Of a DNA stretch of 64,000 nucleotides, positions 1 through 10,692 are shown piece by piece; the first letter of the stretch is position 1; each line of letters begins with the position of its first letter. The notes under the pieces were generated by a model. It searched no databases and had not been told where the DNA came from. It worked only from the letters and a program-made list of their open reading frames with translations. Location of the stretch: contig OZ026517.1 in assembly GCA_964019695.1 (NCBI GenBank), positions 57,109,172 to 57,173,171 of the forward strand, given 5' to 3'. The DNA comes from Loripinus fragilis. Lineage: Eukaryota; Mollusca; Bivalvia; Lucinida; Lucinidae. Both the position numbers and the translations under genes were made by a program.

Positions 1-1340
1 TCAGCTTTACTACTGTTCTTATCATGATTTATAAGTTCAACTAATTCACTTAAACTAGGGGCACTTTTCTTTTTATCTTCCTGTGACAATTTTGAAACCT
101 GCTCAAGTATTGTTCTTAAATCTGCCTTCTGTTCTGTCTTATCCTCGTTTATAATGTTCAAAATTTTCTTTAGGTCTGAAGCTTCTTCACACTGAGTGTC
201 TGTTTGTCTTCCGTATTTGAATCCTCTTCGCTGTCTCTCTGCTCTGTCAAATGCTTCCAATTCAACTGCAACTTTGACTGCTTCATTCAAATCCTTAGGT
301 CTAGTTTGTTGAATTTTCAATCTCATTTCTGCATCAGAAATTGAATCAATGAAAAATCCCATAGCCAAAACATTGATCAGAGTTGGGTCTGCTCTGGGAT
401 ATGCAAGTGTGGTCAGCCTTAATATTCTTTGACTGAATTCTCCTAAATTCTCACCATGTTTCCATTCTCGTTCTTTCAGTTGAGCTCTGTACAATTCAGT
501 TTGACTCTCTGGTGAAAACCTCTCACCCAATGTGTTGCAAAGAGTTTCAAAATCTTTTTGGTCTTTTGTTGGTAGGTTTCCTAAAACACCCTGCGCAAGA
601 CCTCTCAAACTAACTCCAAGATATAAACCCTTTTGATCATGAGTCCAACCATTAAGTTCTGCACACATATCAAAATGTGACTTATAATCAATCCAGGAAC
701 TACTTCCATCAAACGTAGCTGGCTTCATAAAGTTCTTGCCTTTCTTGCCTGGCTCAGCGCATTCAGCTTTCTTTTCTGAGCTAATATCATTTGGCTTCAG
801 TGTCACTATTTTGCTTCCTAGTTTTTTAGAACCCACTAAATCCTCATGAACTGCTTCATCACTCTTGAATGAGACTGTCTTTGATGTTGGTTTTTTCTTT
901 GTTGTTACTTCTAGGTCAGCTAACTTACTCTGTTCCTTGCTCAGCGAATTATCTGTTATAGTCTTTCTGTCTAACAAAGAAGACGTTAGTTCAGCCATTT
1001 TATCTATCTTATCAATTAAAAATTGCATGTCCTTTTCTCTGGCACTGTCTCTCTGTCCTAACTGTTTCTTTAGATCTGCATAAATGCTATCTCTTTTCCA
1101 AATTTCTTTCCTCATTTCAGCACACTCTATTCTCAAAGATTCAACCATATCATACACCATATGCATATCTTGTTTCTCTGAAGTCTCCATATGTTGGCTA
1201 GTTTCAAATGTCTCAAAGAATGACTCATCCATTCTTTCCTTATATTCCCTAGATAACGTTGGCATCATAGGTGTTGTAGGTGCAACGTTTTTCTTATAGG
1301 CAAATGGATCAAACTCATCAAATAAGCCTTTGTCAGCCAT
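1..1340 (-). CDS. Gag polyprotein of an LTR retrotransposon, 5' part, open at the window edge
   Basis: An uninterrupted reading frame of about 446 codons runs on the minus strand from the ATG at 1340-1338 (MADKGLFDEF) to base 1, so the stop lies outside the window. The first ~190 residues are charged and coiled-coil-like (heptads around residues 60-130). A retrotransposon-gag-type core follows at about residues 205-370, opening with FMKPATFDGSSSWIDYKSHF and containing LYRAQLKEREWKHGENLGEF and LTTLAYPRADP. The absence of stops is striking in a window where most elements are decayed, so this copy may be young. Any zinc knuckle, protease or RT would lie off the left edge. A primer site and LTR sit just upstream, at 1506-2198. 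Ty3/gypsy-type is my inference from the gag style; other LTR superfamilies are possible. Confidence 0.8.
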   Translation of the reverse strand, partial: MADKGLFDEFDPFAYKKNVAPTTPMMPTLSREYKERMDESFFETFETSQHMETSEKQDMHMVYDMVESLRIECAEMRKEIWKRDSIYADLKKQLGQRDSAREKDMQFLIDKIDKMAELTSSLLDRKTITDNSLSKEQSKLADLEVTTKKKPTSKTVSFKSDEAVHEDLVGSKKLGSKIVTLKPNDISSEKKAECAEPGKKGKNFMKPATFDGSSSWIDYKSHFDMCAELNGWTHDQKGLYLGVSLRGLAQGVLGNLPTKDQKDFETLCNTLGERFSPESQTELYRAQLKEREWKHGENLGEFSQRILRLTTLAYPRADPTLINVLAMGFFIDSISDAEMRLKIQQTRPKDLNEAVKVAVELEAFDRAERQRRGFKYGRQTDTQCEEASDLKKILNIINEDKTEQKADLRTILEQVSKLSQEDKKKSAPSLSELVELINHDKNSSKA

Positions 1341-1493
1341 GTTTCATTCAACAAATATATAAAAGGCACAAGAAAATAGTATGGCGCAAATGCGCATTGA
1401 TTGCACCCAATGGTATCCTTATACTACTTCACACACAAAAAAAAATAGTAAAAGTATCAAATCCCTTACGCTTCTTGTACTGGTTTAGCAAAT

Positions 1494-1515
1494 CGAATCC
1501 CCTAAGCTGCCACCA
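1494..1515 (-). promoter_or_regulatory. Primer-binding site, tRNA-Leu-like
   Basis: Read on the minus strand the site is TGGTGGCAGC followed by a stretch ending GGGATTCGA. TGGTGGCAGC is the exact complement of the 3' end of metazoan tRNA-Leu(AAG/TAG) including CCA, and the later GGGATTCGA matches the T-arm complement. It lies 6 bases downstream of the LTR end, where minus-strand DNA priming is expected. The tRNA identity is from memory of the tRNA-Leu sequence. Confidence 0.65.
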
Positions 1516-1521
1516 TTTTTA

Positions 1522-2198
1522 TGTAACACAGTCGAGCGGTCTATTAAAAATACAATGGACAAATACATAGGTTGCCTTATATATAGCAACTATAAATAAT
1601 TTTCCTTGGGCTGCTTTGCCAAATGATTAGAAATAAATGTAACCAATATGATTTCAATAGTAAAATAGTTATAAACGATGATTTTAAATGATTTACAATG
1701 ATTGTTCAAGTCACATTAAGGGGTACAAAGTCAATACAACCTATGCAAATTTACTACAAGGCCACTCCAGAACCAACCAACTGTTCTGGCTCAACAAAAG
1801 GTTCGTTAGCGCAATGCTAGACAAACCCTATTTGCTCTTAGTGCAATACTAATAAGCAAATATTTATACCTCAATTACTTCTCTGTTCTTCAACTTCTAC
1901 CGACTGACGACTTCGACCAACTACGTCAACCAACTACAAAGACAACACCAATGAGAAGCCAGGTTAACCCTTAGTGCAATACTGAAAGGCTATCTGCTTC
2001 ACAGTCAACGATCTGTATTCGGTCATGAACAGCGAGCTAATGACACTAGTCTGATGGTTACATCTCTTTATATACCCTTGGCACATCTCAAATTTCACCT
2101 AAAAAGGGGTGTCATGCTAGACATGTATTAAATCCCTTTCCCAAATTATTGATAATTATCATCAAATTAACGCCTCTTGATTAAATAGTAAAGTTACA
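1522..2198 (-). repeat. 5' long terminal repeat of the left LTR retrotransposon
   Basis: The gag-proximal end is clear: the minus strand reads CTGTGTTACA at 1522, then 6 bases, then the primer site. The outer end is inferred as 2198, where the plus strand ends GTTACA, giving a TGTAAC...GTTACA pair. A second possible end at 2062 also has GTTACA. I prefer 2198 because a TATA-like GTATATAAAG (minus strand, about 2068-2078) would then sit inside U3. The second LTR and the target duplication are outside the window, so the ends cannot be verified here. Confidence 0.5.
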
Positions 2199-3129
2199 AT
2201 GTAAATAGAACTTCTACCTAACAAATTTGGATTATTCCAATATTATAAAAACTATAAATTCAAAGCTATCTCCCTTCAACTAATAATGGTTAAGTCGGCG
2301 CGCGTACTTATTTGAAAAAGCTGGTACTTTCAAGGGTAAAAGCCAGTACCGCCAGTACTTCAGGTACGAACATTGTGGGGCCGAATATCAATGATTTCTA
2401 AATGTAAACAATCAAATTTCAGCCGAAATACTTGCCAGAAAGTGCTAATTTAGACAGTTCTCTTTAAGATATAATTCAGACATATAAACTAAACCAGCAA
2501 ACGCATTCTGGAGTGAAAACTTTAGCCAACGGTAAACAAGTATGGCTTTTCCAAAAAGTTATCTCTAAGCATTTTCTCACTTCATCACAAACCTTTATGC
2601 TTTTGAATGATCAGGAATATCTTTAAGAAGAAATTAATAAACTCCTTAAAGAGGAAACACATATCAAAATTACGTATGGCTGTTTTAATGTGTTAAACAT
2701 TTTGACACTACCCCTGCCCAACCTATCCTTGTTTACACAATTCCTGCACAGGTTGCCAGATTGACAACATTGTCTATTGATTTTAGCATACAATTACCTA
2801 CAAAATGGTATATAGTAACCTTGGTACCTAGGAGGTGCAACAACAAAAAATTGAGGGTCTAACCTTATGGACTAAATGGCCCTCCAATGGAATGGGGGTA
2901 ATTATTTTTTGTTAAAAATAATAATTAATATATTTTAAAAAACATCATGATCTTATCAACATGTATTATGAGGGGCACCGACCCAGAGTCCCTAATCGTG
3001 GTTGTTGTTACAAATAGGCTTGATCATTGATGATGATGTTATGATGGTTATCATAAAAGACTGGTAATTCACTGCTTGTACACCCCCTGTTTTGTTAAAT
3101 GATGATGATGAGGAGGAGGAGGATTTAGC

Positions 3130-3192
<63 letters not shown>

Positions 3193-3487
3193 GATTTCTC
3201 TCGGCCTTGATGATGACAGTTCGAGCCCAGGACGAGATCACATGTTAAGCATATTGTAAACAACAGTGTCATGGAAACATATGCTACCGACTACCTGAGA
3301 ACCTGTTCTTATGAGACTGTAAGACATACATGCCATTTCCTGGTTTGGAGAGTTAGAATCTACCTTTAGTTCTTGAATACTATGAAAATTGGCATCCTTG
3401 AGCTTAACAGCAAGTTCCTTTTATTGTCGAATTTCTGAGTCAGAACGACAGAAGGTTTTGAGGTTTGGCAGTCATTTTTTATACAGA
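2199..3487. other. Intergenic, no gene seen
   Basis: AT-rich sequence with stops in all frames. The only clear structure is the GAT microsatellite at 3094-3196. Confidence 0.6.
3094..3196 (+). repeat. (GAT)n / (GAG)n microsatellite
   Basis: An imperfect array of GAT triplets with a short GAG stretch at about 3108-3121; the purest run is 3132-3178. It reads as a poly-Ser frame on the minus strand, which is an artefact of the repeat. Confidence 0.95.
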
Positions 3488-3909
3488 CAGTTATGGGACT
3501 TTGCTTTATCTCCTTTTTATATCTTGATTTATATGTTCTAGGAGATGATGCATGGATAAGTTAGGGGTCTTTCATGCAGACCAAACATCTATGTGTTTTG
3601 ATCCACATCTGAACTAAGGGTGAGGTTGGCGCCGTGAAACCGATTTAAGCCCTCCAGTAAAATATTTTTACTGACCGTTCCAAGGCGGTACTTCTTTTGT
3701 CGATCATTTGTGTTTTTTCTGTCTTGTGTTTGCCATGTTCTCGCGTCTGTTGATTGCTGCCTTGTGGTCACCTGCTGAAAAAATGCCGACCTCTTGGCTC
3801 TCGTTTGTGATGTTAAATTATGTTTTTGTCACTTTCCCATGTGGTATCCTGGGTAAGGTGTGGTACATGATTGTACCGATTCCTGATCTTTGCCCCCTTT
3901 CTTACTTTG
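3488..3909 (+). mobile_element. Naiad PLE fragment: 3' UTR only
   Basis: Closely matches the 3' UTRs of the Naiad copies at 35.9-36.3 kb and 54.1-54.6 kb, from 'ggactttgctttatctcc' to the shared terminus 'cttacttt'. It retains the SECIS-like stem-loop at 3540-3605 (ATGA at 3544, AAG after a fully pairable 9-base arm, TGAT at 3599-3602) and the block containing GGTTGGCGCC. No RT sequence is attached, so this is a severely 5'-truncated or pseudo-LTR-type insertion. Confidence 0.8.
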
Positions 3910-4589
3910 ATGGGTGGTTCCGAATGCGGACTGTTCCAACAGACTGCCTATTCTTATCTGTGAAAAATTATCACATTCCAAAGGGCAGACGTACAGTATA
4001 ATGAGCATTAACGCTCACAAATTGAGGTTGTTCTTCACCTAGTAGCAGGTTAAAATTACCTATATGCATTCAAGTCAAAACATCTTTTTTCTATTGCTGT
4101 GAACAACTGATAAGTTTTCAACAATAGTGCCCATCTGAATCCCTACCATTTTTCTATACAGCTTACTGCCAAATCGTATTAAAATGTTGTCCAACCATAA
4201 GGTCAGCGTATCACATTCATTTTGTCAAGAACATGCATGATATTTTTAGGCTGTTCAGGAGTGAAAAACGTGTTTCTGTCTTTACACGCGAGGCGAGAGA
4301 GCCTTCCCTATGGAATGATAATACAAATAAATTTATCTTTAATTAGATTATGAGGTAAAGTAGTGGAAAGAGTGGAAAATCATATGTAGACACACTGGGC
4401 GCATTGAAATTCCTAGCTTCAAGCTATCTTATACTTTACCAGAATTTTTAAAACACCCAAAAGATTTTTACTGGATCTTTCACACACTTTTTTCAATACT
4501 TAATTACATGTTTTTGATAGCGGTAATGCAAGACGTTAACAATTTAGAAATTTCTGTTGTCGTAAGAGAACTAGAAATGGCAATACATC
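3910..4589. other. Intergenic, no gene seen
   Basis: No supported coding or structured feature. Short AT-rich reading frames only. Confidence 0.5.
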
Positions 4590-4735
4590 TAGCTTTATAG
4601 CGTTATAGTTCAAGTAACCAGTATAACGTAGGAAGTCTGTCTCGCTTATCTTTAGCTTTGACACCAAAATTAAGGGCTGTATGCCAAGCCATCGTAGAGC
4701 GGGAACTTATCTCAGTATAGGATGACCAACTAAAC
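4590..4735 (-). pseudogene. Naiad reverse-transcriptase fragment
   Basis: The minus-strand translation WHTALNFGVKAKDKRDRLPT, followed by LYWLLEL, aligns with the RT finger region of Naiad copy A (around 34389-34480: HTARHFGVKAKANQDKVPT, LYWLPKL). About 145 bp are recognisable and both ends fade into unrelated sequence. It is an old, truncated copy with no function expected. Confidence 0.7.
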
Positions 4736-6176
4736 AAAAACAATAACGTCCATGTACTGTACTCTTGTGTGTGATTGTATTTTTTGTACATAAAACACTT
4801 AAAATTGTGCATTTAGTTGCGTGCATTGTTTTACCCTGGTAACATAGTTCGGTGTAGCAGTGGTCATCCAATGAAATTCTCCAACTTCCTTCTTGACCTT
4901 TCATAGTACGTTACAGAGGGTAGTTACATTTGGCATGGTTTTGTTTAGGAACAAATGACCCATAAATTTCATTTTGCATTTTGCTGAAATCTATCAAATA
5001 CAGATTTACTTTGTGTGGAAATTATTTTCTCAAATGTAATAAATGTCCAAATAATTTTAATATCCTTCGAACGTTTTACTAAGTTTATAATAATTTCGAG
5101 GTAAATCAATGTAAAAACATTAAAAAAATTCGAGTCTAGTAATGTTGTCTATCATATAACGTCGTGTCTGGGAGCAAATTAACGCCATGCATTAAACTCG
5201 ATAAACAGCTAGTGCTTTATAGATTTTCCGGTACATGTAAAGTTTTGAAAAGATGCCCATAACAACGTCGCAAATTTATGGCAAAATCTAGACGTTTACA
5301 AACCAGAAACGCGATTGAAAATATTTCTGAGTCATCCTGTATTACTAAATTTATTAAACTTGTTGCGAAAAAAGTGATCAAATGCTCGACAAGCCTCGCA
5401 TTTTATCTCTTTTCCCCAACTCGTTTAATAACGTAAATAAAACATGAGCCCTCATATATGATCCTCTGTGTAATGACAGCCATAACAACATCATATATTT
5501 ATGACAACACTTTGAGCTTTGCACGACAAAATCGCGATTTCAAAGTGCTTGAAGGACCTCTGACAGTAGTAATGGGAACCACAGTGTATCGCTGCCTACT
5601 ATTTTGGAAAAAATAAAGTTAGCCAAAGGCGTCCATCTTCATATATACGCTCGCTGTTAGTCTCTATTTAACTATATTGCATTTAATTTCCTATTTCATT
5701 GACTGTACGTTTTTCTTTTTGGGCTAAAATGGCCATTTGTTGCCGATTATAAGAGCTTATTTTCTAAACATTATCCCCCCGCCCCCGGGTACCAACTAAT
5801 CCTTATGCAGGTACATTCGTTCTCGTTTTTTACATAACATATGTGAATAGCATGTTGGGACTCAGGGTGGAATGATGCCGCAGAGCCAAAACTGTGAAGT
5901 CTGGGCGAGCCTGAATATTAGTATTTGGATTTTTGTGTGTTCTATTGAAAATCCTTTTTCCAATATAACGCAATAATTAGTACAAGTACGTTTCCTTTTC
6001 ATAGCCCCTTAGTCATGAAATATTACATATTTTTAAAGCAAAATTTTATTTAAATTATGAAAAGTGTTCTTTTACTAAATTATGTTGATAAATTATTTGG
6101 TACATATACTGTATCTATCTAATACGCATAAGCTACATGGCCCCTGAATAGGTGTATTTTATGCATGGATGAATGG
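4736..6176. other. Degenerate intergenic sequence with a dispersed-repeat scrap
   Basis: No gene seen. The stretch at about 5390-5455 (GCATTTTATCTCTTTTCCCC onward) resembles 13314-13375, and in inverted form the blocks near 32740-32835 and 33945-34050. It therefore belongs to a small dispersed repeat family. Confidence 0.45.
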
Positions 6177-6684
6177 CTATTCTTGCATGGGAATTCGTTA
6201 CGCGAAGCTGTTTGAAGCCGCAAAATCCATGTTCAAATCATGGGATTCACGTGCTGTTTGAACATGGCTTTTACTTGAAAAAGCCTAAACTGGGCCCTGA
6301 TTGCATGCATGACGTTACACGGGAAAGCGTTGTGGCCGTGACTGACCATTTTGCCGATGTTTTCGTTCGCGAAAACGTTGCACGTGTATATATGACGTTG
6401 TCGCGACGTAATGACGTTCGAAAGTTTGACGCTGACGCCATTTTGTTTAGAGAAATCAAGCGTAAGAGAAGGGATATTTAATGTTAAAGCGACGTTTTCA
6501 GCGCGGTTTATATTGAAATCAGGTAATATATGCAAGAATAACGATCACACATGTTTGTTTCATTGAATTAATACTTGCCGGGTCCCAGGGACGATGTTTG
6601 AACACTCGGCCTAACAGCCTCGTGTTCAAACAGCTTCCTCGGGACCCGGCAAATGTTAATGCATGAAAGAACATGTGTGATCCC
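6177..6684. mobile_element. Composite of inverted-repeat (MITE-like) elements
   Basis: The outer unit at 6177-6541 is bounded by TATTCTTGCAT and its complement ATGCAAGAATA. It contains a smaller inverted pair around 6229-6266 (CATGTTCAAA / TGTTTGAACATG). Directly abutting is a near-perfect palindrome at 6542-6684, bounded by GATCACACATGTT and AACATGTGTGATC, with inner arms TGCCGGGTCCC / GGGACCCGGCA. The end CAAACAGCTTCGCGTAACGA recurs at about 36327 in inverted orientation. The stretch is open on both strands (102 and 100 codons), but with no recognisable protein. Confidence 0.6.
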
Positions 6685-8400
6685 TATATTGTACATTGCT
6701 GCATAATATTGCACCAGGTAAATATATTAGCCGTATTCGACTGGTAAATATTCGTGCTTCACGTTATATGAATACTGAGCTCCGCCCACTTGCGCAGTGA
6801 CGAAAGCGTACTTCACGAATATTGACCAATCGAACAAAAGCGTTCTACACATCCGCTAAATTGGGGCGACCTTGACTTGAAAGCAATAAAATAAAACAAA
6901 ACAAGAGGAAACCTACTCTACAGTTATAGACAAAAAATGCAAAATTGGACATTTACCGTGCGATTCACAAAAAGTTGGAAGGGATGTAAATAGAGGGCAC
7001 AGGATACATGTATATTTAAGAACTACATTCAATATTATAACGGAATATAAGCATTCGATATATAGCCTAGTGGATAAGGGGGCAATCTGTAGTACTCAGG
7101 GTATGTGGTAGATGTTATTTTTTTTCTTGAGATTTCTTTTTCAATTTAAATACTGTCCTTTTGTTTCTATTTCTAATTACGATTAATATATACCAATAAT
7201 ATTTTTACAAATAAGATATACATCGAAGGAAGAAACCAGGTAGTTAGATGGGGCAATCAATATCAAACTGAGTAGGGGTGTACCAACAGAGTTCGGGACC
7301 CAGCCACGATTGAGACCCCTTAAAAATATATGTTTATACATGTACCTCATAGTCTATCAAGCCCTTCCAGATTGGCATAAACCCCCTTTCCAGACAATTT
7401 TGTTTAAATCCCTTGCATGATATTTACTGATGATACATATCACCGTTTAATACAGACGCTGAAAACAGGATCCCTTTGATTGACATGTCTCTATCCACAC
7501 TTATACAGTGAGTGTCCCTATCCACACCTCCACCACCCATGTGAAAAACTGACGAATTTGTTAAGGGTAACGTTCACATGCATCATGTGGGAAGTAAGGC
7601 CGTTTTTAGCAGATTGCCAGTGGGTTATTATTCTATTACACTGTTTTTAGACAGATTTCTGACGGCTATGATCACGGTTTTTACTACTATTATTATTTTT
7701 TGTTGTTGTTGCTTTTGTTCCATTTAATTAGTTTCATTCCAAAATATTTTTAAAATAAATACAAAATTATTTCCTTTTTTACCACTTCAATGCCATTTAT
7801 ATACAAAAAATGTATCAATCTGCATGCATGCATCTGCTCGTGAAAAAGTCTTTGTTTGGAGATTCCAATCAACTTCTACTTATTTACAAAGAGAATTCAT
7901 ACAAATTATAATTATAAAACATATCCAAGCGGTGGAAACATAAGTGCTGACCATACTGCACGTTTGCACATTCTGATATCCACATTTTTGTTTCTTATAT
8001 GCTGGAAACAGGTCTATTGTAATGTACCAGTCATCTGTAACCACGCCCCTCCATCAGTCCCGGGGACAGCAGTGATTTAGACTTTTATCTGCAGTTCCCT
8101 GCTATGACCCCAGCACTGCGGGGACAGCAAGTTGGTAAAACCATGGCAGTGTTCCCCCGTAGTCTGGTATGTTTTACGTTGCGCTGCCATTCATCGAATT
8201 CAATGTAAAAGTAAAAAAACGGCTCATTTGCTCTGCTATCCCCCGCCCTCCCCTAGATCTTGGGGACCGTGGTTACAAATGACTGGTGCATAAGTCTCAT
8301 GAAATGGCCGCTTCACTTTGATGCAACATTTTGAAAAAAAAATAATAGTAATAAAACATAACATTTTGATGTTTCAAGCAATATTCAGGCCATGGCGCAA
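6685..8400. other. Intergenic, no gene seen
   Basis: AT-rich, with stops throughout. Around 7066-7085 (TAGCCTAGTGGATAAGG) there is an A-box-like string of the tRNA-SINE type, but I see no convincing B box in the expected place. Confidence 0.45.
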
Positions 8401-8410
8401 AAAAGTATGA

Positions 8411-8496
8411 AAAAAATTTCGCTGGAGGGACTCAAACCCACGACCTTCTGATTCAACGCACAACGCCGTATCCACTACCTAGGTTGTGAAGGATAT
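8411..8496 (-). repeat. tRNA-like SINE head or tRNA pseudogene
   Basis: On the minus strand an A-box-like TAGGTAGTGGATACGG precedes a B-box-like GTGGGTTTGAGTCCC about 30 bases later. This is the spacing of an internal RNA polymerase III promoter. No canonical cloverleaf can be closed by eye, so a SINE head is more likely than a working tRNA. Confidence 0.45.
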
Positions 8497-8789
8497 TAGA
8501 ATGCAATTCTTATAAAAAACGAGGTTCTATAAACATATTCGTGGAGGCAGGGTACCAGACTAGATGTGGTTTCTACTCTACGTCGATTGATCTTTGTAAT
8601 CTTCGTAAAGCACGAAGCTTTGCGAAATCGCGAAATATTCTCAATCGAATAGAAAATGTGCAACACAGATGACGTAAAGCATGAAATGACCAGTCAAATA
8701 GGCGTATTGTCATCAAGGTAGAAAAGACTACAGTTGCATTTCAAAATAACAAATCAGATAAAAAAAACACAATAATCATTAAAATGCTC

Positions 8790-8873
8790 ACGTAGCTATA
8801 AATCAAGGTGGCAACCTCTCCTCCTTTTTTACACAGAACAAGGCTGTAAACTGGGAGACCCAATTTCCCTATA
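8790..8873 (+). pseudogene. LINE reverse transcriptase, 5' fragment upstream of the mariner
   Basis: Translates to the non-LTR RT motif GCKLGDPIS, ending exactly at the TA that was duplicated by the mariner. Joined conceptually to 10693 onward, the frame continues at the start of RT motif B/C (YLFILCAE). Everything further 5' in the LINE is missing. It is the same element as 10693-12794. Confidence 0.75.
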
Positions 8874-9247
8874 CGAGGGGTGTTCAAAAAATACGCGGAC
8901 AGATGCTGCCATTCCCTCAGTTTTTGACTTAACAGCGCGAAACTTGCACATAATGATGCCCAAAGAATTTTGTATTCAGAGTGTCACTTTACTCACATTA
9001 TCTTCATGCATGATAAATCTATGGTTGTTATGGTGACGTCACCTCGCAACACCCAGCCCAAAATGTAACAGAACGCAAACTTGTGTCCCTCCAAAAATGA
9101 CGTCTATCACTTGCGTCTGATCCAATATCGTCTCCAAATTTTAGCACAGTATGGCGCCAAATCTTGACACGACGTCAGTGACGTCACATCAACGTATGAC
9201 GTCATTTGAGCGTAAGTGGCCATTTTGTTTATACAAGGTGGATCAAA

Positions 9248-10420
9248 ATGAGCGTCGAACAGAGAACAGCGATTAAATTCTGTGTTCTCAATGGAAAAAA
9301 CAGAAAAGAAACTATGGAAATGTTGGTCAAGGCATATGGCGATGCTGCAATGAAGAGAACGGCATTGCATAAGTGGTACTCGCGGTATGAAAACGGATAT
9401 GAAAGTGTGATGGACGATCAGCGCAGCAGACGTCCGACGTCAATAACGTCGCAGAAAGTTCAGGAAACCAAAGAACTCCTGGATAAAGACAGAAGTATCA
9501 CGATTAGAGAAGTTAGCCAACGGGTAGACTGTAGTGTTGGGACAGTGCATACTATAATTCACGAGAATTTAAATATGAGGAGATTATGCGCAAGATGGAT
9601 CCCTAAAATGCTGTCAGAGTGTCAGAAAGCACAAAGGGTGGTGTCATGCCAGCGTTTTGTTCAGCGATTCGAACGAGAAGGGGAAGATTTTCCCAGTAGG
9701 ATTGTGACCGCAGACGAGACGTGGATCAGTCTATATGAACCAGAATCAAAAGAACAGTCTACAATGTGGAAAACTCTAGGGTCTCTATCACCAAAGAAAT
9801 TTAAAGTCAGTCGTTCAACGAAGCAACAGATGTTCATCATGTTCTTTGACATCCACGGCGTCATCCTTAGCCATGCCGTTCCGCAAGGACAGACGGTCAC
9901 AGCAAATTACTACTCAAAGGTAAGTTTGAAATTAAACAGCATTTAACATTTCTAGATAAGCATTATTTATAATATGGAAACAATCGAAAACATGTTTAGT
10001 AGATCGCTTCCTATGGTTTACATTTCTTACCAACAGGTACTGAACAGAGACCTCCTTCGAGTCATGCGGAAGAAAAGAGCACCCCTGTTGCCGACCATGC
10101 TGTTTCATCATGACAATGCGCCTAGCCATCGGGCTTCTACGACTCAGGAAACGATCAACAGACGGTCCATTGAAGTGCTTGGTCATCCTCCTTACAGCCC
10201 TGATTTGGCCCCCTGTGATTTTTTCTTGTTTCCCACACTGAAAAAGATTCTGCGAGGCCGACAATTTGACGATGTTGCAGATTTGCAAAGGGCTGTGCAG
10301 TCCGCTATTGCTTCCCTTGGGCCATCAGCATACAAGAACTGTTTCTATCCATGGGTTAAAAGGTGTAGAAAGTGCATTTCATTCAAAGGGGAGTACTTTG
10401 AAAAGGACGAATGCCTTTAG
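9248..10420 (+). CDS. Mariner transposase (DD34D), two exons
   Basis: Cut-and-paste DNA transposase that acts in the nucleus on the element's own TIRs. Exons are 9248-9919 and 10037-10420, total 351 residues, the usual mariner size (~345). The start MSVEQRTAIK is chosen because the upstream in-frame ATG at 9206 only adds a poorly coding leader. An N-terminal helix-turn-helix region covers about residues 1-110 (WYSRYENG, RRPTS). WIPKML stands at the WVPHxL position. The catalytic triad is D156 (TADETWI), D250 (HHDNAPSHRA) and D285 (APCDFFLFP), with YSPDLAP between. D250 and D285 are separated by 34 residues, diagnostic of mariner. Unspliced RNA would terminate at 9944-9946, before the second catalytic Asp. 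The frame is intact, so activity is possible but not shown. Confidence 0.92.
9920..10036 (+). other. Putative spliceosomal intron inside the transposase gene
   Basis: 117 bp, starting GTAAGT and ending in a pyrimidine-rich tract and CAG (cttaccaacag). It falls between codons (SK / VLN), is more AT-rich than the exons and contains in-frame stops. Removing it restores a full-length mariner transposase with normal spacing between catalytic residues. Confidence 0.8.
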
Positions 10421-10692
10421 ACCGAAATTACGGAAAGGTATGTGAAAAAACAATCAATTATCACTCTGGGATAACGCGACGTCAACGTGACGTTGGATGA
10501 CGTTGGACCAGGTGTGACGACACAACGTTACTATAACAACGGACGTTTGATCATGCTTGAAGCCAATTGTATCAAATTTCCGATGGACATACAGAATTCT
10601 CGGGGTATCATTTTGTGCAAGTTTCACGCCTTTCAGTCAAAAACTGAGGGAATGGCAGCATCTGTCCGCGTATTTTTGGAATACCCCTCGTA

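Larger units (their letters stand above)
8874..10690 (+). mobile_element. Mariner transposon, 1817 bp, apparently complete
   Basis: Begins CGAGGGGTGTTC and ends in the inverted copy GAATACCCCTCG, flanked by the TA target duplication at 8872-8873 and 10691-10692. The inverted repeats are long for mariner: similarity continues for roughly 105 bp (8874-8980 against 10585-10690), including ATACGCGGACAGATGCTGCC in both arms. The single gene inside (9248-10420) encodes a DD34D transposase with no disabling lesion seen once one intron is removed. Termini, target duplication and open frame together suggest a recent insertion. Confidence 0.93.

Noticed and set aside
3069..3272. 67-codon Ser-rich frame on the minus strand
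   Set aside because: It is the translation of the GAT microsatellite.
9661..10288. Minus-strand frames of 79 and 118 codons
   Set aside because: Antisense shadows of the mariner transposase.
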